Below the pieces are notes generated by a model that was not told the origin of the DNA, searched no databases, and saw nothing but the letters and a program-made list of their open reading frames with translations. A stretch of DNA of 64,000 nt from Gemmatimonadetes bacterium 2013_60CM_65_52 (GTDB lineage Bacteria; Gemmatimonadota; Gemmatimonadetes; Gemmatimonadales; Gemmatimonadaceae), in the NCBI GenBank assembly GCA_002215645.1, contig NGFI01000002.1, forward strand, positions 451,406 through 515,405. Direction: 5' to 3'. This document shows, piece by piece, positions 29,183-39,297 of the stretch. Each line of letters opens with the position of its first letter. Position 1 is the first letter of the stretch. The translations under genes and the position numbers were made by a program.

Positions 29183-30876
29183 GTGTACGCGGGTGAGAGT
29201 GGCGCGCCGGCTGAATCGTCGGCGCCGGTTTGCACCTGGCAGGGAAGCACGATGGTGAATCGCGTGCCGGAGGTGGAGCTGTCGAGATAGACGAGGCCGC
29301 GGTGTGCGTCGATGGCGCGATGCACGACGGCGAGTCCGAGGCCACTGCCGCCCGGCTTCGTGGTGAAGAACGGATCAAAGAGCCGATCGCGATTCTCTGG
29401 AGCGATGCCCGGGCCTTCGTCGCTCACGCTGATGGCGACGGCGCCGTCGCGCAGCGTGGCACTGCTGCCCACCTGCTCCGGCGATGGAATTGAGACCTCG
29501 ACGTGCACCCGGCCGCCTGGCGGGGATGCCTGGATGGCATTCAAGAGCAAGTTGAACAACGCGCGATGCAGGAGGTCGTCGTCCCCCTCGATGGTAAGCT
29601 GGCCGACGTCGATGCGCGTTTCAATCTCGATTCCCTCGGTACGCGCAGGATGCGCGAGCGCGAGACGAACCGTTTCGTTCACGAGCGTCGCGAGATCCAC
29701 GGGCTCGAGGCGTGCGACCCGCACGCGAGCGAAATCGAGGAACTCGGACAGCAGGCGGCTCAGCCGGTCCGACTCTCGCATGACCAGCCGCGCGAGCGTC
29801 TGCTCATCCGATCCGGTCATGGGCGAGCGCGCGAGCTGTTCGACGGCGCTCCGAATGGACGCGAGCGGATTCTTGATCTCGTGAGCGAGCGACGCAGAGA
29901 GCTCCGCGATGCCTTCGAGCCGCTCCGCGCGAAGCCTGAGCGCATCCATGCGCTTCTGGTCGGAGATGTCCTGAAAGATGGCGGTTGCCGTGCGATCCGT
30001 GCGGCGGCCGTCGCCGTCGGTGTACGTGGTCGTGACGCCAATGGGAAAGCGTTTCTCGACGGTGGCGATCACGCCCTCCGCGCGCGTCGTTCTGACACGC
30101 GCGCGTACCGATCGCTCGAGCGCGTCGGCAAGGGCACCGGCGATTCGGCGAATCTCCTCCAGCACCGGTTTTCCGATCAGTGACTCCAGGTCGATGCCAA
30201 GCAGATGCTCCGCCATGGGATTGGCGTACAGCAATCGCCCGGTCGCATCCACGGTGATCACGCCGCTCCGGATGTTGAAGAGAATGTCCGCCGCCTGGAG
30301 CCGCACGTGCTGAAGCTCCGCCTCGGACCCAGCGCCCGCTTCCTGGAGACGTCCGCTCAGATAGGCGCTTCCGAGCGCCACGAACGCAAAGACGCCAAGC
30401 TGGAGCCATACGCTCACCTTGATCGCATCGAGGCTCCACAATGAATCGGCGACGTACAGCACGTTGCCGAGTGCCGCGATGAGGAGACTGCCTCGCGCCG
30501 TGACGAGCAGTGATGCGATGGCGATGACGAGGATGTACAGTGCCGCGAACTGGGACGTCCCGGATTGATCGCGCGTGACGTGCACGACGGCCGTGACCAA
30601 CAGGAGGTCGAATACGGTCTGGATGTAGAAGAACGTCTGTGGTTGGACGCCCTTCAGCCATCGGCTGTACAGGACAGAGGCGGCGGTGAACGAGAACGTC
30701 GCGAGGAAGACCAGCGAAACAAACAGCAGCTTGTCGTCGACGGGCTGCTGTCCAACCGAGGCAAGTACGGCGGCGAGAAAGATTGCCGACGCAATCGAGA
30801 GCCGCGCGACGTACACCCAGCGCAGGAGGGTGGTCGGATTGATGCTGATGGCGCGATGATCGGAGCTGAATCGCAC
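29179..30876 (-). CDS. sensor histidine kinase, PilS-like
   Basis: N-terminal six-TM-like region, PAS domain, ASLAHEIKNPLASIRSAVEQL H-box, NLLLNAIQASPPGG, GLGLAVVHRAIDAHRG. Confidence 0.9.
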   Translation of the reverse strand: MRFSSDHRAISINPTTLLRWVYVARLSIASAIFLAAVLASVGQQPVDDKLLFVSLVFLATFSFTAASVLYSRWLKGVQPQTFFYIQTVFDLLLVTAVVHVTRDQSGTSQFAALYILVIAIASLLVTARGSLLIAALGNVLYVADSLWSLDAIKVSVWLQLGVFAFVALGSAYLSGRLQEAGAGSEAELQHVRLQAADILFNIRSGVITVDATGRLLYANPMAEHLLGIDLESLIGKPVLEEIRRIAGALADALERSVRARVRTTRAEGVIATVEKRFPIGVTTTYTDGDGRRTDRTATAIFQDISDQKRMDALRLRAERLEGIAELSASLAHEIKNPLASIRSAVEQLARSPMTGSDEQTLARLVMRESDRLSRLLSEFLDFARVRVARLEPVDLATLVNETVRLALAHPARTEGIEIETRIDVGQLTIEGDDDLLHRALFNLLLNAIQASPPGGRVHVEVSIPSPEQVGSSATLRDGAVAISVSDEGPGIAPENRDRLFDPFFTTKPGGSGLGLAVVHRAIDAHRGLVYLDSSTSGTRFTIVLPCQVQTGADDSAGAPLSPAYT

Positions 30877-30985
30877 GTTCGTTTCCTAGCGGGTTTCGCA
30901 ATCTGCCAGAGACAGGGACCTCCCGGCGGTCTGGCATTCTGCCATACTACACGGCATTGACGATCTGAGAGAGTGAGGGTTACGC

Positions 30986-31420
30986 ATGACCGTGGAGAGG
31001 GTACTTCGAGTATCGGCGCGGGTCGCGATTCCCCGAGCGGAGCTGGTGCTTCGGGCGACGCGAGCCGGAGGCGCGGGCGGCCAGCACGTGAACACCTCGG
31101 CGACGCGCATAGAGCTCCTCTGGAACGTTCGTTCGACGCGCGCGCTGGACGCGGAGTCGCGCGCGCGGGCGGAACGGAAGCTCGCCACGCGCCTCGACGG
31201 CGACGGCTGGCTTCGAGTGGTCTCCAGCGCGCGTCGAAGTCAGAGCCAGAATCGTTCGGCCGCGGAGCATCGGCTGGCGGAACTGGTTCGCGCGGCGCTC
31301 GTGATCCCTCGCGCCCGCAAGGCCACGGCGCCGTCGCGCGCCGCGAAGGAGGCTCGGCTCCGCGAGAAGCAGAAGCGATCCGACATCAAGCGAGGGCGAC
31401 GCGACGAGTTCAGCGAGTAA
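30986..31420 (+). CDS. arfB: peptidyl-tRNA hydrolase ArfB (YaeJ-like)
   Basis: RATRAGGAGGQHVNTSATRIELLWNV GGQ motif plus basic C-terminal tail. Confidence 0.9.
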   Translation: MTVERVLRVSARVAIPRAELVLRATRAGGAGGQHVNTSATRIELLWNVRSTRALDAESRARAERKLATRLDGDGWLRVVSSARRSQSQNRSAAEHRLAELVRAALVIPRARKATAPSRAAKEARLREKQKRSDIKRGRRDEFSE

Positions 31421-31436
31421 CTGGATCCCACTGCGA

Positions 31437-32162
31437 TTACCTGCGATTGTCCGCAGGGGCACCGTGCAGTCGGGCTTTCATGGCCGGCAGCGCCGAGCGT
31501 GCATGCATCGCGATGCGCGAATCCGGATACCGTTCGATCATTCGGCGCATCTCGACCAGCGCGCGACCGGGATCGTTCAACGGGCCGTCGTAGAGATCGA
31601 TGAGCCGGCTGGTGGCATAGATCTCGTCGCGGGTGGTCACTCCCTCGATCGATCGGGCCTCGCGAAACAGCTCTGCGGCTCGCGGAAGATTCAGTACCCG
31701 TGTCGCATAGTGCTCCGCCGCCCGAAGCCGCGGCGCAACCGCCGTCGGACGCTCGGAGATGATCGCCTCGTACGATTCGAGCGCTCCGTGCAGATTGCCC
31801 CGCGCAATCATCGTCTCCTGATACGAGAATTGCTCCTCGTACGGCGTGGAATTGCCTGAAGGAAGCGTGAAGGCCTTCGCCACTGCGCCCGACCCACGGG
31901 AAATCGCCAAACCCGACCAGGTCACGAGTATTGCGAACACCGCGGCGATCACGAACAGCATCAGGATCGGAAACCAACCGACGCGTGCGCCGCCTTGCGC
32001 GAGGAGCAGCAGTGCGGCTCCCACGGTAGAGCCGAACACCACGAGACCATAGCCGATCGCGCGAAGCTTCAGGCCTCCTTCGGTGCCATGGCGATCCAAC
32101 CACGTCGTCTTGTAACGCGGCTGGTCGGCCTCGTCGGGTAGCACAGGGGGAGGTGTGCGCAT
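31437..32162 (-). CDS. TPR-like membrane protein of unknown function
   Basis: 241 aa; two TM segments, then helical repeats (GNLHGALESYEAIISERPTAV). Confidence 0.65.
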   Translation of the reverse strand: MRTPPPVLPDEADQPRYKTTWLDRHGTEGGLKLRAIGYGLVVFGSTVGAALLLLAQGGARVGWFPILMLFVIAAVFAILVTWSGLAISRGSGAVAKAFTLPSGNSTPYEEQFSYQETMIARGNLHGALESYEAIISERPTAVAPRLRAAEHYATRVLNLPRAAELFREARSIEGVTTRDEIYATSRLIDLYDGPLNDPGRALVEMRRMIERYPDSRIAMHARSALPAMKARLHGAPADNRR

Positions 32163-32412
32163 CGTGTCTCGATATTGTCCCCAACGAATGGCCGCGGCAA
32201 CGGCTTGTGATGCGACGATCGGTCCGGTTGGTTACATATAGCGAGCTCGAGGGGCACGCACATCGGATCTGTGACCGGTTCGAAGCACTACAGGCAGTAA
32301 GGCGGCAACGGTTTGGTAGGGGGCACCATCTTTGCCCTTTTTTGCGGCATGTGGCGTCGCTGTCGCGTCGCCATGGAGATCCTCTGTCGCGGTTCGACCG
32401 CGGGACTGAACG

Positions 32413-35400
32413 ATGATCCGTATCGCCTCCCGCCGAGTGGCGCTCGCCGCGTCGTTCGGTGCGCTCATCCTGGCACTCCCTGTGAGCGGGGGAGCGCAGT
32501 ACTTCGGCCGCAACAAGGTCCAGTACGAGCACTTCGATTTCCATGTCATGCACTCGCAGCACTTCGACCTGTATTTCTATCCGGCCGAGTCGCTCGTCAC
32601 GCATGACGCCGGGCGGTTGGCAGAGCGGTGGTACGCCCGCCACTCCGACAGCTTCAAGCACACGTTCGATCGCAAGTCGGTGGTGTTCTACGCCGACCAG
32701 CCGGACTTTCAGCAGACGAACGTCGTCAGCGAGGAGCTGAGCGAGGGTACGGGAGGCGTGACGGAGGGGCTCCGTACCCGCGTCGTCATGCCGTTCACCG
32801 GCCTGTACGCGGACAACGATCACGTGCTCGGCCACGAGCTCGTCCACGTGTTCCAGTACAGCGTGGCGGAAGCCGGCCCGGGAGGTTTGCAGCGGCTCAA
32901 TGCGCTGCCGCTGTGGCTCATCGAAGGAATGGCCGAGTACTTCTCGCTTGGGCGCGACAATCCGCTCACGGCAATGTGGCTGCGCGACGCCGCGGAGCGG
33001 GACAAGCTGCCGACGATTCATCAACTGAACACGGATCCGCGCTTCTTCCCGTATCGGTACGGGCAGGCGCTGTGGGCGTACGTGGGTGGACGGTGGGGTG
33101 ACCGCGCCGTCGTCGACGTGTATCGCCAGTCGCTGCGTCTCGGCGGACTCGAGGAGGCCATTCGCCGCACGCTGGGCATCTCGACGGATTCGCTGTCGAA
33201 GGACTGGATCGCGGCGTCGCGCCGCGCGTATCTGCCTGCGCTCGAGGGACGCACGCGTCCCAACCAGGCGGGCGATCCCATCCTCCAGATCGATCGCAAG
33301 ACGGGCGAGATGAATCTCGCTCCGCAGGTGAGCCCGGACGGGAAGCTGGTGGCGTTCTTCGCGCGGCGCGGGCTGTTCGAGATCGAGCTGTTCGTCGCAG
33401 ACGCGCAAACCGGTCACGTCATCAAGCGGCTCGTCGGACCGACCAGCAACTCGCACTTCGACGCGATCTCCTTCATCTCGTCCTCGGGTGCGTGGTCGCC
33501 GGACAACCGCAAGTTCGCATTCATCCTCCAGGCGGAAGGCAACCACGAGATCGGCGTGCTCGACGTCGAAACCGCGAACGTCGAGCGGCGCATCCGCGTG
33601 CCGAACGTCGGCGCCATCTCCAACCTTGCGTGGTCGCCTGATGGACGCACGCTGGCGTTCTCCGGGCAGCAGGGCGGCCTGGCTGATCTGTATTTGCTCG
33701 ACCTCGAGGCGGGCTCCGTCCGGCAGCTCACCAACGACCGTTACGGCGACATGCAGCCAACGTGGTCGCCGGACGGAAAGACGATTGCGTTCTCGAGCGA
33801 TCGCGGCGCGGAAACGAACTTCGAGACGATGACCTTCTCGGATCTGCAGCTCACCACGCTGAACGTGGAGTCCGGCAAGATCACGGTGCTGAAGGGCTTT
33901 CCGCATGGGAAGCATCTCAATCCGCAGTATTCGCCCGACGGCAAGAGCATCTTCTTCATCAGCGACCAGGATGGCTTCTGCGACATCTACCGAATGGAAG
34001 TCGAAAGCGGCGCGCTGTCGCGGATCACGCGGCTTTCAACGGGGGTGAGCGGCATTACCGCCACGTCACCCGCGCTCACCGTTGCTCCGTCAACCGGGCG
34101 AATGCTCTTCTCCGTGTTCCAGGATCAGGGCTACGCCGTATTCGCGCTCGATTCCTCGCGGACGCATGGTGAGCCCGTCGTTCCCGGCGTGGTCGTCGCG
34201 AGCGCGGGCACACTGCCCCCCGGCGACAAGTCCGGCATTTCGACTGTGACGCCGTACCTGCACGACCCGCTGACCGGGCTCGCGGACGGAAAGGACTTCA
34301 CCGTCACCAACTATCACCCGGCCTTCTCGCTGGACGCCGTGGGCCAGCCCGCCGTGGGCGTTGCCGTCGGCGGTCCCTTCGGCAATGGCGTCGTGGGAGG
34401 AGTGTCGTTCCTCTTCGGCGATCAGTTGAGCGACCGGCAGATCGGCGTCGCGGTGCAAGCGAACGGCACCGTGCAGGACATCGGTGCGCAGGTGCAGTAC
34501 GCGAATCTGAGAAATCGCTGGAACTGGGGGGCGGTGGTGCAGCACATCCCGTATCAGTACGGCTACTACGGCAACGTGGCCACGGGGAACGGTGTGTTCA
34601 CGCAGGACCTGGTCATCCAACGCATCTTCTACGACCAGGCGGGCCTCTCGACGGCATATCCGTTCTCCTCTACGCGGCGTATCGAGTTCTCCGCGGCAGC
34701 AACGCGTATCGGCTACAGCACTCAGGTTCAGAGCGTGTTGTATGACGCGTTCGGGAATCCCATCAGCCAGAACGTACGCAGCATCGGCTCGTATCCATCG
34801 GTGTACTTCGGCTCGGGAAGCGTCGCTTATGTGGGCGATGCGTCATACTCGGCATTTACGGGCCCCATCGACGGGTCGCGGTTCCGCTTCGAGTTCGCGC
34901 CGCAAATGGGCACGATCACGTACAACGGGCTGCTCGGCGACTATCGGAAGTACTTGTTCTTCCGGCCGATCACCTTTGCTTTCCGCGGATTGCACTACGG
35001 ACGTTACGGGCGCGACAGCGAGGATTCGACGCACATGTACCCGCTCTTCCTCGGCGAAGAGAGCCTGATTCGCGGGTATAGCTATGGGTCCTTCGATGTG
35101 ACGGAATGCGGACGCACGAGCTGTCCCGCTTTCGACCGCCTGCTCGGTAGCCGACTCGCGCTCATCAACGCGGAGATCCGCATCCCGGTGTTCGGCGTGC
35201 CGGAATACGGCCTGCTGAACTTCCCCTACCTGCCACTCACGGTGGCGCCGTTTGTCGACGCCGGCGAGGCCTGGAACAAGGCGGCGGGACCGTCGCTCTC
35301 GAGCGATCAGTCGCAGTTCCGCATCCCGGTGATCAGTGCGGGCGTGTCTGCCCGGGTGAATCTGCTCGGATACGCGGTACTGGAGGCGTACTGGGCGCAT

Positions 35401-35460
35401 CCGTTCCAACGTCCGCAGCGGAACTGGGTGTACGGAATCCAGCTCGTTCCAGGCTGGTAG
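32413..35460 (+). CDS. fusion: peptidase MA-like metallopeptidase + TolB-type propeller + C-terminal outer-membrane beta-barrel
   Basis: 1015 aa; signal peptide; GHELVHVFQY...LIEGMAEYF gluzincin motif; repeated SPDGK(T/S)I(A/F)F units; BamA-like C-terminal barrel (EESLIRGYSYG...RIPVFG). Confidence 0.8.
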   Translation: MIRIASRRVALAASFGALILALPVSGGAQYFGRNKVQYEHFDFHVMHSQHFDLYFYPAESLVTHDAGRLAERWYARHSDSFKHTFDRKSVVFYADQPDFQQTNVVSEELSEGTGGVTEGLRTRVVMPFTGLYADNDHVLGHELVHVFQYSVAEAGPGGLQRLNALPLWLIEGMAEYFSLGRDNPLTAMWLRDAAERDKLPTIHQLNTDPRFFPYRYGQALWAYVGGRWGDRAVVDVYRQSLRLGGLEEAIRRTLGISTDSLSKDWIAASRRAYLPALEGRTRPNQAGDPILQIDRKTGEMNLAPQVSPDGKLVAFFARRGLFEIELFVADAQTGHVIKRLVGPTSNSHFDAISFISSSGAWSPDNRKFAFILQAEGNHEIGVLDVETANVERRIRVPNVGAISNLAWSPDGRTLAFSGQQGGLADLYLLDLEAGSVRQLTNDRYGDMQPTWSPDGKTIAFSSDRGAETNFETMTFSDLQLTTLNVESGKITVLKGFPHGKHLNPQYSPDGKSIFFISDQDGFCDIYRMEVESGALSRITRLSTGVSGITATSPALTVAPSTGRMLFSVFQDQGYAVFALDSSRTHGEPVVPGVVVASAGTLPPGDKSGISTVTPYLHDPLTGLADGKDFTVTNYHPAFSLDAVGQPAVGVAVGGPFGNGVVGGVSFLFGDQLSDRQIGVAVQANGTVQDIGAQVQYANLRNRWNWGAVVQHIPYQYGYYGNVATGNGVFTQDLVIQRIFYDQAGLSTAYPFSSTRRIEFSAAATRIGYSTQVQSVLYDAFGNPISQNVRSIGSYPSVYFGSGSVAYVGDASYSAFTGPIDGSRFRFEFAPQMGTITYNGLLGDYRKYLFFRPITFAFRGLHYGRYGRDSEDSTHMYPLFLGEESLIRGYSYGSFDVTECGRTSCPAFDRLLGSRLALINAEIRIPVFGVPEYGLLNFPYLPLTVAPFVDAGEAWNKAAGPSLSSDQSQFRIPVISAGVSARVNLLGYAVLEAYWAHPFQRPQRNWVYGIQLVPGW

Positions 35461-35468
35461 GTGGCGCC

Positions 35469-37775
35469 TTATGGCCCCTCTCCCAGGCGATACAGCGCGC
35501 GATAGACGGCGGCGTTTCGCGTAACGATGCGGACATAGTCGCGCGTCTCCACGAAGGGAATCCACTCGGTCCACAGCTCGGGGTCGTCCGCCCCGGGCCT
35601 CGTGGACCATTTCGTTACGCGTGATCCGCCTGCGTTGTACGCCGCGAGCGCCTGCTCCACCGGCACGCCGCCATGCAAGCTCGCGGCGAGATGCGCCGTA
35701 CCCAGCTCCACATTCGCATCCGGCTCGAAGAGAAGCACGGAGCTCCAGTGCGGGTAGCCCTTTCTCGAGGCGATCGAATTGCCTACCGACGGCAGGAGCT
35801 GCATGAGTCCGCGTGCCGACGCAACGGAAACCGCGCGAGGATTCCAGCCCGACTCCTGCCGGATCAGCCCCGCAACCAGCGCCGGATCGAGGCTGTTGCG
35901 CCGCGACTCTTCAAGCAACGCGTCCTCGTGCAGAATAGGATAGGCGACGCGCAGCAACGCCGGCGAGCTCGCTCCGCGTTCCATTAGTGCGGCCGCGACG
36001 CGCAAGGCACGAGACGGTTCGCCGGCTGCGGCGAGCGCTCGCGCTACGGGTGCAGCCGCCTGCGGCTGCTCGGCGCGCTCGGCAAGAGCGTCCGTCTCGA
36101 ATCGCGCTTCGACATCCATGCCGAGGCGACGCAGGGTGACGATGCGCTGAACTGCGCTATCGAGCGCTGGAGATTGTTTCGCCGCTGAATCGGGCGACGA
36201 TGCCGGTGGCCGCCACTCGCCTTCCCGGAGCCGGGACGTTGCTCGCACTGCGTAATAACTCAACGGGAATTCTCGCTGAAGCGATTTCCATCGTTCTTTC
36301 GCGTCTGTCGCTCGGCCGGCTCGCTCGTGCGCGCGGCCAGCCCAGTAGAGCACGGCGGCACCCTCGTCGCTCGCACGATACCGCAACGCGAGTGAATCGA
36401 GTGATGCCGCGGCGGCGGCCGCGGAAGAGCCGAGCGATAGCAGCGCTGCGCGCAGGCCGGCGAGCGGCGCCTGCGTCGCGTCGGGATGGCGGGAAACGAG
36501 ATCGTGCAACGTCTGCGCGGCGCCCTTGAGATCGCCGTCGTCCATCTGTAGGTCCGCAAGGAGAGCAAACGCCGGGGCCGCGGCTTCGCGCACCGTTGGA
36601 TATCGCGCGATCACTGCGCGCAGCGCCGAGCGCGCTCCCGGCCCGTCTCCACCGAGCAACTGCATGCGCGCGCGTTGATACGACGCCGCTGGCGCATACG
36701 CGGAATCGTCGAGGAGCGTCGCGTACACTCGGGCCGCTTCGCCGGGTCGATTGAGTCGCGCCAACGCGCCTGCCCACAACATTCTGTCCGGTGGCGTCAG
36801 CTGTGCCGCAGACGCGACTCGCGCAAATGCGGTGACAGCGCGAGCGGAGACGCCTGCGGCCGCCGCGGCCCGCGCGACGATCAATGATCCAGTCGTGTCA
36901 GGGACGAGTCGGTCCAGAACGTCGATGGCCTGCCGCGTTTCTGCTGCGTTTGGCGACCGCTGAAGAAAGGACAGGATCCGCTGAACCAGCGCGGCGCGCG
37001 ATGATGCATCATTCGCAGCGAGCGCCTCCACGCGAAACGCGGACGGCTCGTCTCCCGCGCGATGAAAGGCTTCTGCCGCGCCCCGGAGATCTCCGCTTCG
37101 CTCGCGGGCCTGCGCATCCGTCGGAACAATGCGGGTCCTCGCCGGCGGAAGGGTGATCTTCGCAAAGAGCGCGGCTCGCGCAGCGCTGTCGGCCGTGACA
37201 CCGGCAGCGCGAAGACGCAGCCAATCGGCCGCTCGCGGCAATTTGCCAGCCGCGGCCATGTAGTGAAAAGCCGCACTGTCGCGGGCGTTGGCACGATCGT
37301 GCGCGCGCGCCAGCAGAACCTCGCGACTCTGCTTCGTGGCCTCGTCGGGCGCGCTCTCCATGGCCAGGCGGGCGTCGGAGACGGCTCTTTCGCCCGACTC
37401 CAGCAAGCTCCGCGCGACCAGCTCACGTCCCTCGCCGCCGAGCTGCCGATCGAGCCACGGCGCCCCGAGCAGCAGCCGCTGGACTTCGCTCCAGCCGTCC
37501 CACGCGGCGGCGGCTCGAGCGCCGACGAGCCGTGCTTCGGGTGAGGCGGTATTCGGCGTGACGAGAAGTGGCGTCAGGACGAGCGTCGCCCGCCACGGCC
37601 TCCCCGCCCGGATGAGGGAATCGGCGCGCTGTACGATGGAATCGGCGAGCACGGCCGGCCGTGTCGCGCCAGCGAGGTCCACGTCGCCGGAGGCTGTGCG
37701 CCGGTCGTTACCGGTGCCGACGCATGCACACAGCGCTGCAGCGGCAATGGAAAACAGCCAGTCGTATCGAGGCAT
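35469..37775 (-). CDS. lytic transglycosylase (Slt-like)
   Basis: 768 aa; helical repeats plus SLT domain LVAGLIRQESGWNPRAVSVASARGLMQLLPSVGNSIA...AYNAGGSRV. Confidence 0.88.
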   Translation of the reverse strand: MPRYDWLFSIAAAALCACVGTGNDRRTASGDVDLAGATRPAVLADSIVQRADSLIRAGRPWRATLVLTPLLVTPNTASPEARLVGARAAAAWDGWSEVQRLLLGAPWLDRQLGGEGRELVARSLLESGERAVSDARLAMESAPDEATKQSREVLLARAHDRANARDSAAFHYMAAAGKLPRAADWLRLRAAGVTADSAARAALFAKITLPPARTRIVPTDAQARERSGDLRGAAEAFHRAGDEPSAFRVEALAANDASSRAALVQRILSFLQRSPNAAETRQAIDVLDRLVPDTTGSLIVARAAAAAGVSARAVTAFARVASAAQLTPPDRMLWAGALARLNRPGEAARVYATLLDDSAYAPAASYQRARMQLLGGDGPGARSALRAVIARYPTVREAAAPAFALLADLQMDDGDLKGAAQTLHDLVSRHPDATQAPLAGLRAALLSLGSSAAAAAASLDSLALRYRASDEGAAVLYWAGRAHERAGRATDAKERWKSLQREFPLSYYAVRATSRLREGEWRPPASSPDSAAKQSPALDSAVQRIVTLRRLGMDVEARFETDALAERAEQPQAAAPVARALAAAGEPSRALRVAAALMERGASSPALLRVAYPILHEDALLEESRRNSLDPALVAGLIRQESGWNPRAVSVASARGLMQLLPSVGNSIASRKGYPHWSSVLLFEPDANVELGTAHLAASLHGGVPVEQALAAYNAGGSRVTKWSTRPGADDPELWTEWIPFVETRDYVRIVTRNAAVYRALYRLGEGP

Positions 37776-37854
37776 CGGGCCGGATGCGTGTCACGCTTCG
37801 TGCCACGCGATACCGTTCTGCTTCTTGAGCGACGAAATCGAGCGGCCATAATAG

Positions 37855-37892
37855 CACAAACGGGCTGGCAGCGTGCTGCCAACCCGTTTGTG
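37855..37892. terminator. hairpin between ridA-like gene and lytic transglycosylase gene
   Basis: CACAAACGGG CT GGCAGC GT GCTGCC AA CCCGTTTGTG, near-perfect palindrome downstream of the ridA stop. Confidence 0.55.
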
Positions 37893-38007
37893 TTTCGCTC
37901 CGGTTCGTGTTGGCCGCCCCACCAGCGTCCAGGTCACTAACCTTCGCTACAATGTCTTACGCCGCACCCTCGCCAACTGTTGGGGAGACGTCGGGACTCC
38001 GGTTTCG

Positions 38008-38391
38008 TTAAGCGCCCACGTAGGCAACCACGGTGATTTCAACGAGGATGTCACGAAGCTCGGCACCCACGGCCGTCCTGCTCGGAAACGGCGGCCGGAA
38101 GAATTCCGTATAGACGGCATTCATGGCCGCCCAATCACCGGCATCGGCCAGATAGACTGTGACGCTCACTACGTCCTCGAGTCCAGCACCGGCCAGCGCG
38201 AGGAGGCTGCGTACGTTGGACAGCGTCTGACGTGTTTGCGTTGCCACGTCGTTTCCCACGAGCTCGCCCGTCGCGGGATCGCGTGGTGTCTGACCGCTGA
38301 CGTAGATGAAGCCGCCCGCGCGCACGACCGGGGTGTACGGCCCCTTCGGCGGTGGGACATCGGAGGGAACCACCGCATTCCATTTCGGCAT
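38008..38391 (-). CDS. RidA/YjgF family protein
   Basis: MPKWNAVVPSDVPPPKGPYTPVVRAGGFIYVSGQTPRDPATGELVGNDVATQTRQTLSNVRSLL. Confidence 0.92.
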   Translation of the reverse strand: MPKWNAVVPSDVPPPKGPYTPVVRAGGFIYVSGQTPRDPATGELVGNDVATQTRQTLSNVRSLLALAGAGLEDVVSVTVYLADAGDWAAMNAVYTEFFRPPFPSRTAVGAELRDILVEITVVAYVGA

Positions 38392-38466
38392 GTGCCCGGC
38401 GTGGGAGGTCAAGCTGTCAAGCTATTCGCCGGACTACGCGTGACCCTCGCTGGCCGTTGGTTCAGC

Positions 38467-39192
38467 CTACCGCCCGCCGATTCCGATCACGACGCGAAGG
38501 AACGGCCCGCCGGACGACGCATCCGGCGCAGCGATGACAGTACGTCCTCCCGCCGTCCACGTGGTGTTGTGCGGCGCAAGGCTATAGCCGGCCCGAACTC
38601 CGAAGACCACGCCGGCGGTGCCGAGCGCGCTCCGCGTGATCAGGTAGTCCGCGCCCCCGCCGACGTTGAACAGCATGTGGGTTCCCGATACGGTCGTCGA
38701 CTGGCCGGGATTCTGCGCGATCTCCGCGAAGGTCGGGGTCGTCGCGGTCGTGCCAGTCGTGCCGTTTCGGTCGCGGAGCGTCACGTCAAACTTGCCGACG
38801 CCGACGCCAAGCGTTGGGAATACCGTCCAGTTTCGATCGCTGAAGATGGCGTACGACGCCGTGCCCGCGACCTGCGTCGAGTTCAGGTCGTCGGAGCGGC
38901 CGTTGTCCAGCCACTCATTACCGTAGGTCGTGTGGGCGACATCTGCGCCGAGGAGCGCGCGTCCGAACGCGTAGTGACCGGTCGCGCCATAGCTGATCCC
39001 CTGGTTCGAGAGCCCGGAAAAGCGGGCCGCCGCGAGCTGGGTGTTGAGCGCGTCCACCGCCATGTTGGTGGCGCCGGTCGTGAAGGCGAGCACGTGGAAC
39101 GGGTGGGCGTCGTTCGATTGTGCGCCAACGCGTCCGGCGAGAGCGGACATCGCCACGATGAACGCGGCAGGACCAGCGAGAATGGATCGCAT
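38467..39192 (-). CDS. outer-membrane beta-barrel protein
   Basis: 241 aa; signal peptide and alternating beta pattern. Confidence 0.6.
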   Translation of the reverse strand: MRSILAGPAAFIVAMSALAGRVGAQSNDAHPFHVLAFTTGATNMAVDALNTQLAAARFSGLSNQGISYGATGHYAFGRALLGADVAHTTYGNEWLDNGRSDDLNSTQVAGTASYAIFSDRNWTVFPTLGVGVGKFDVTLRDRNGTTGTTATTPTFAEIAQNPGQSTTVSGTHMLFNVGGGADYLITRSALGTAGVVFGVRAGYSLAPHNTTWTAGGRTVIAAPDASSGGPFLRVVIGIGGR

Positions 39193-39297
39193 AGGTAGGA
39201 AGGGGATGATCCGGGTAGTGTCGGAGCGAGGCGGTGCAATCTTGAGTCCGTCCTTCGCGGCCCTGTCGGATGACAGCGTTCGTCGCCAGACTCAATC

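Noticed and set aside
31240-33915. 891-aa minus-strand ORF
   Set aside because: Antisense to arfB and the metallopeptidase fusion gene and out of frame with the 31437-32162 gene; no domain signature.
37893-38007. Possible small RNA or tRNA-like segment between the hairpin and the ridA-like gene
   Set aside because: No cloverleaf or convincing promoter/terminator combination; probably plain intergenic DNA downstream of ridA.
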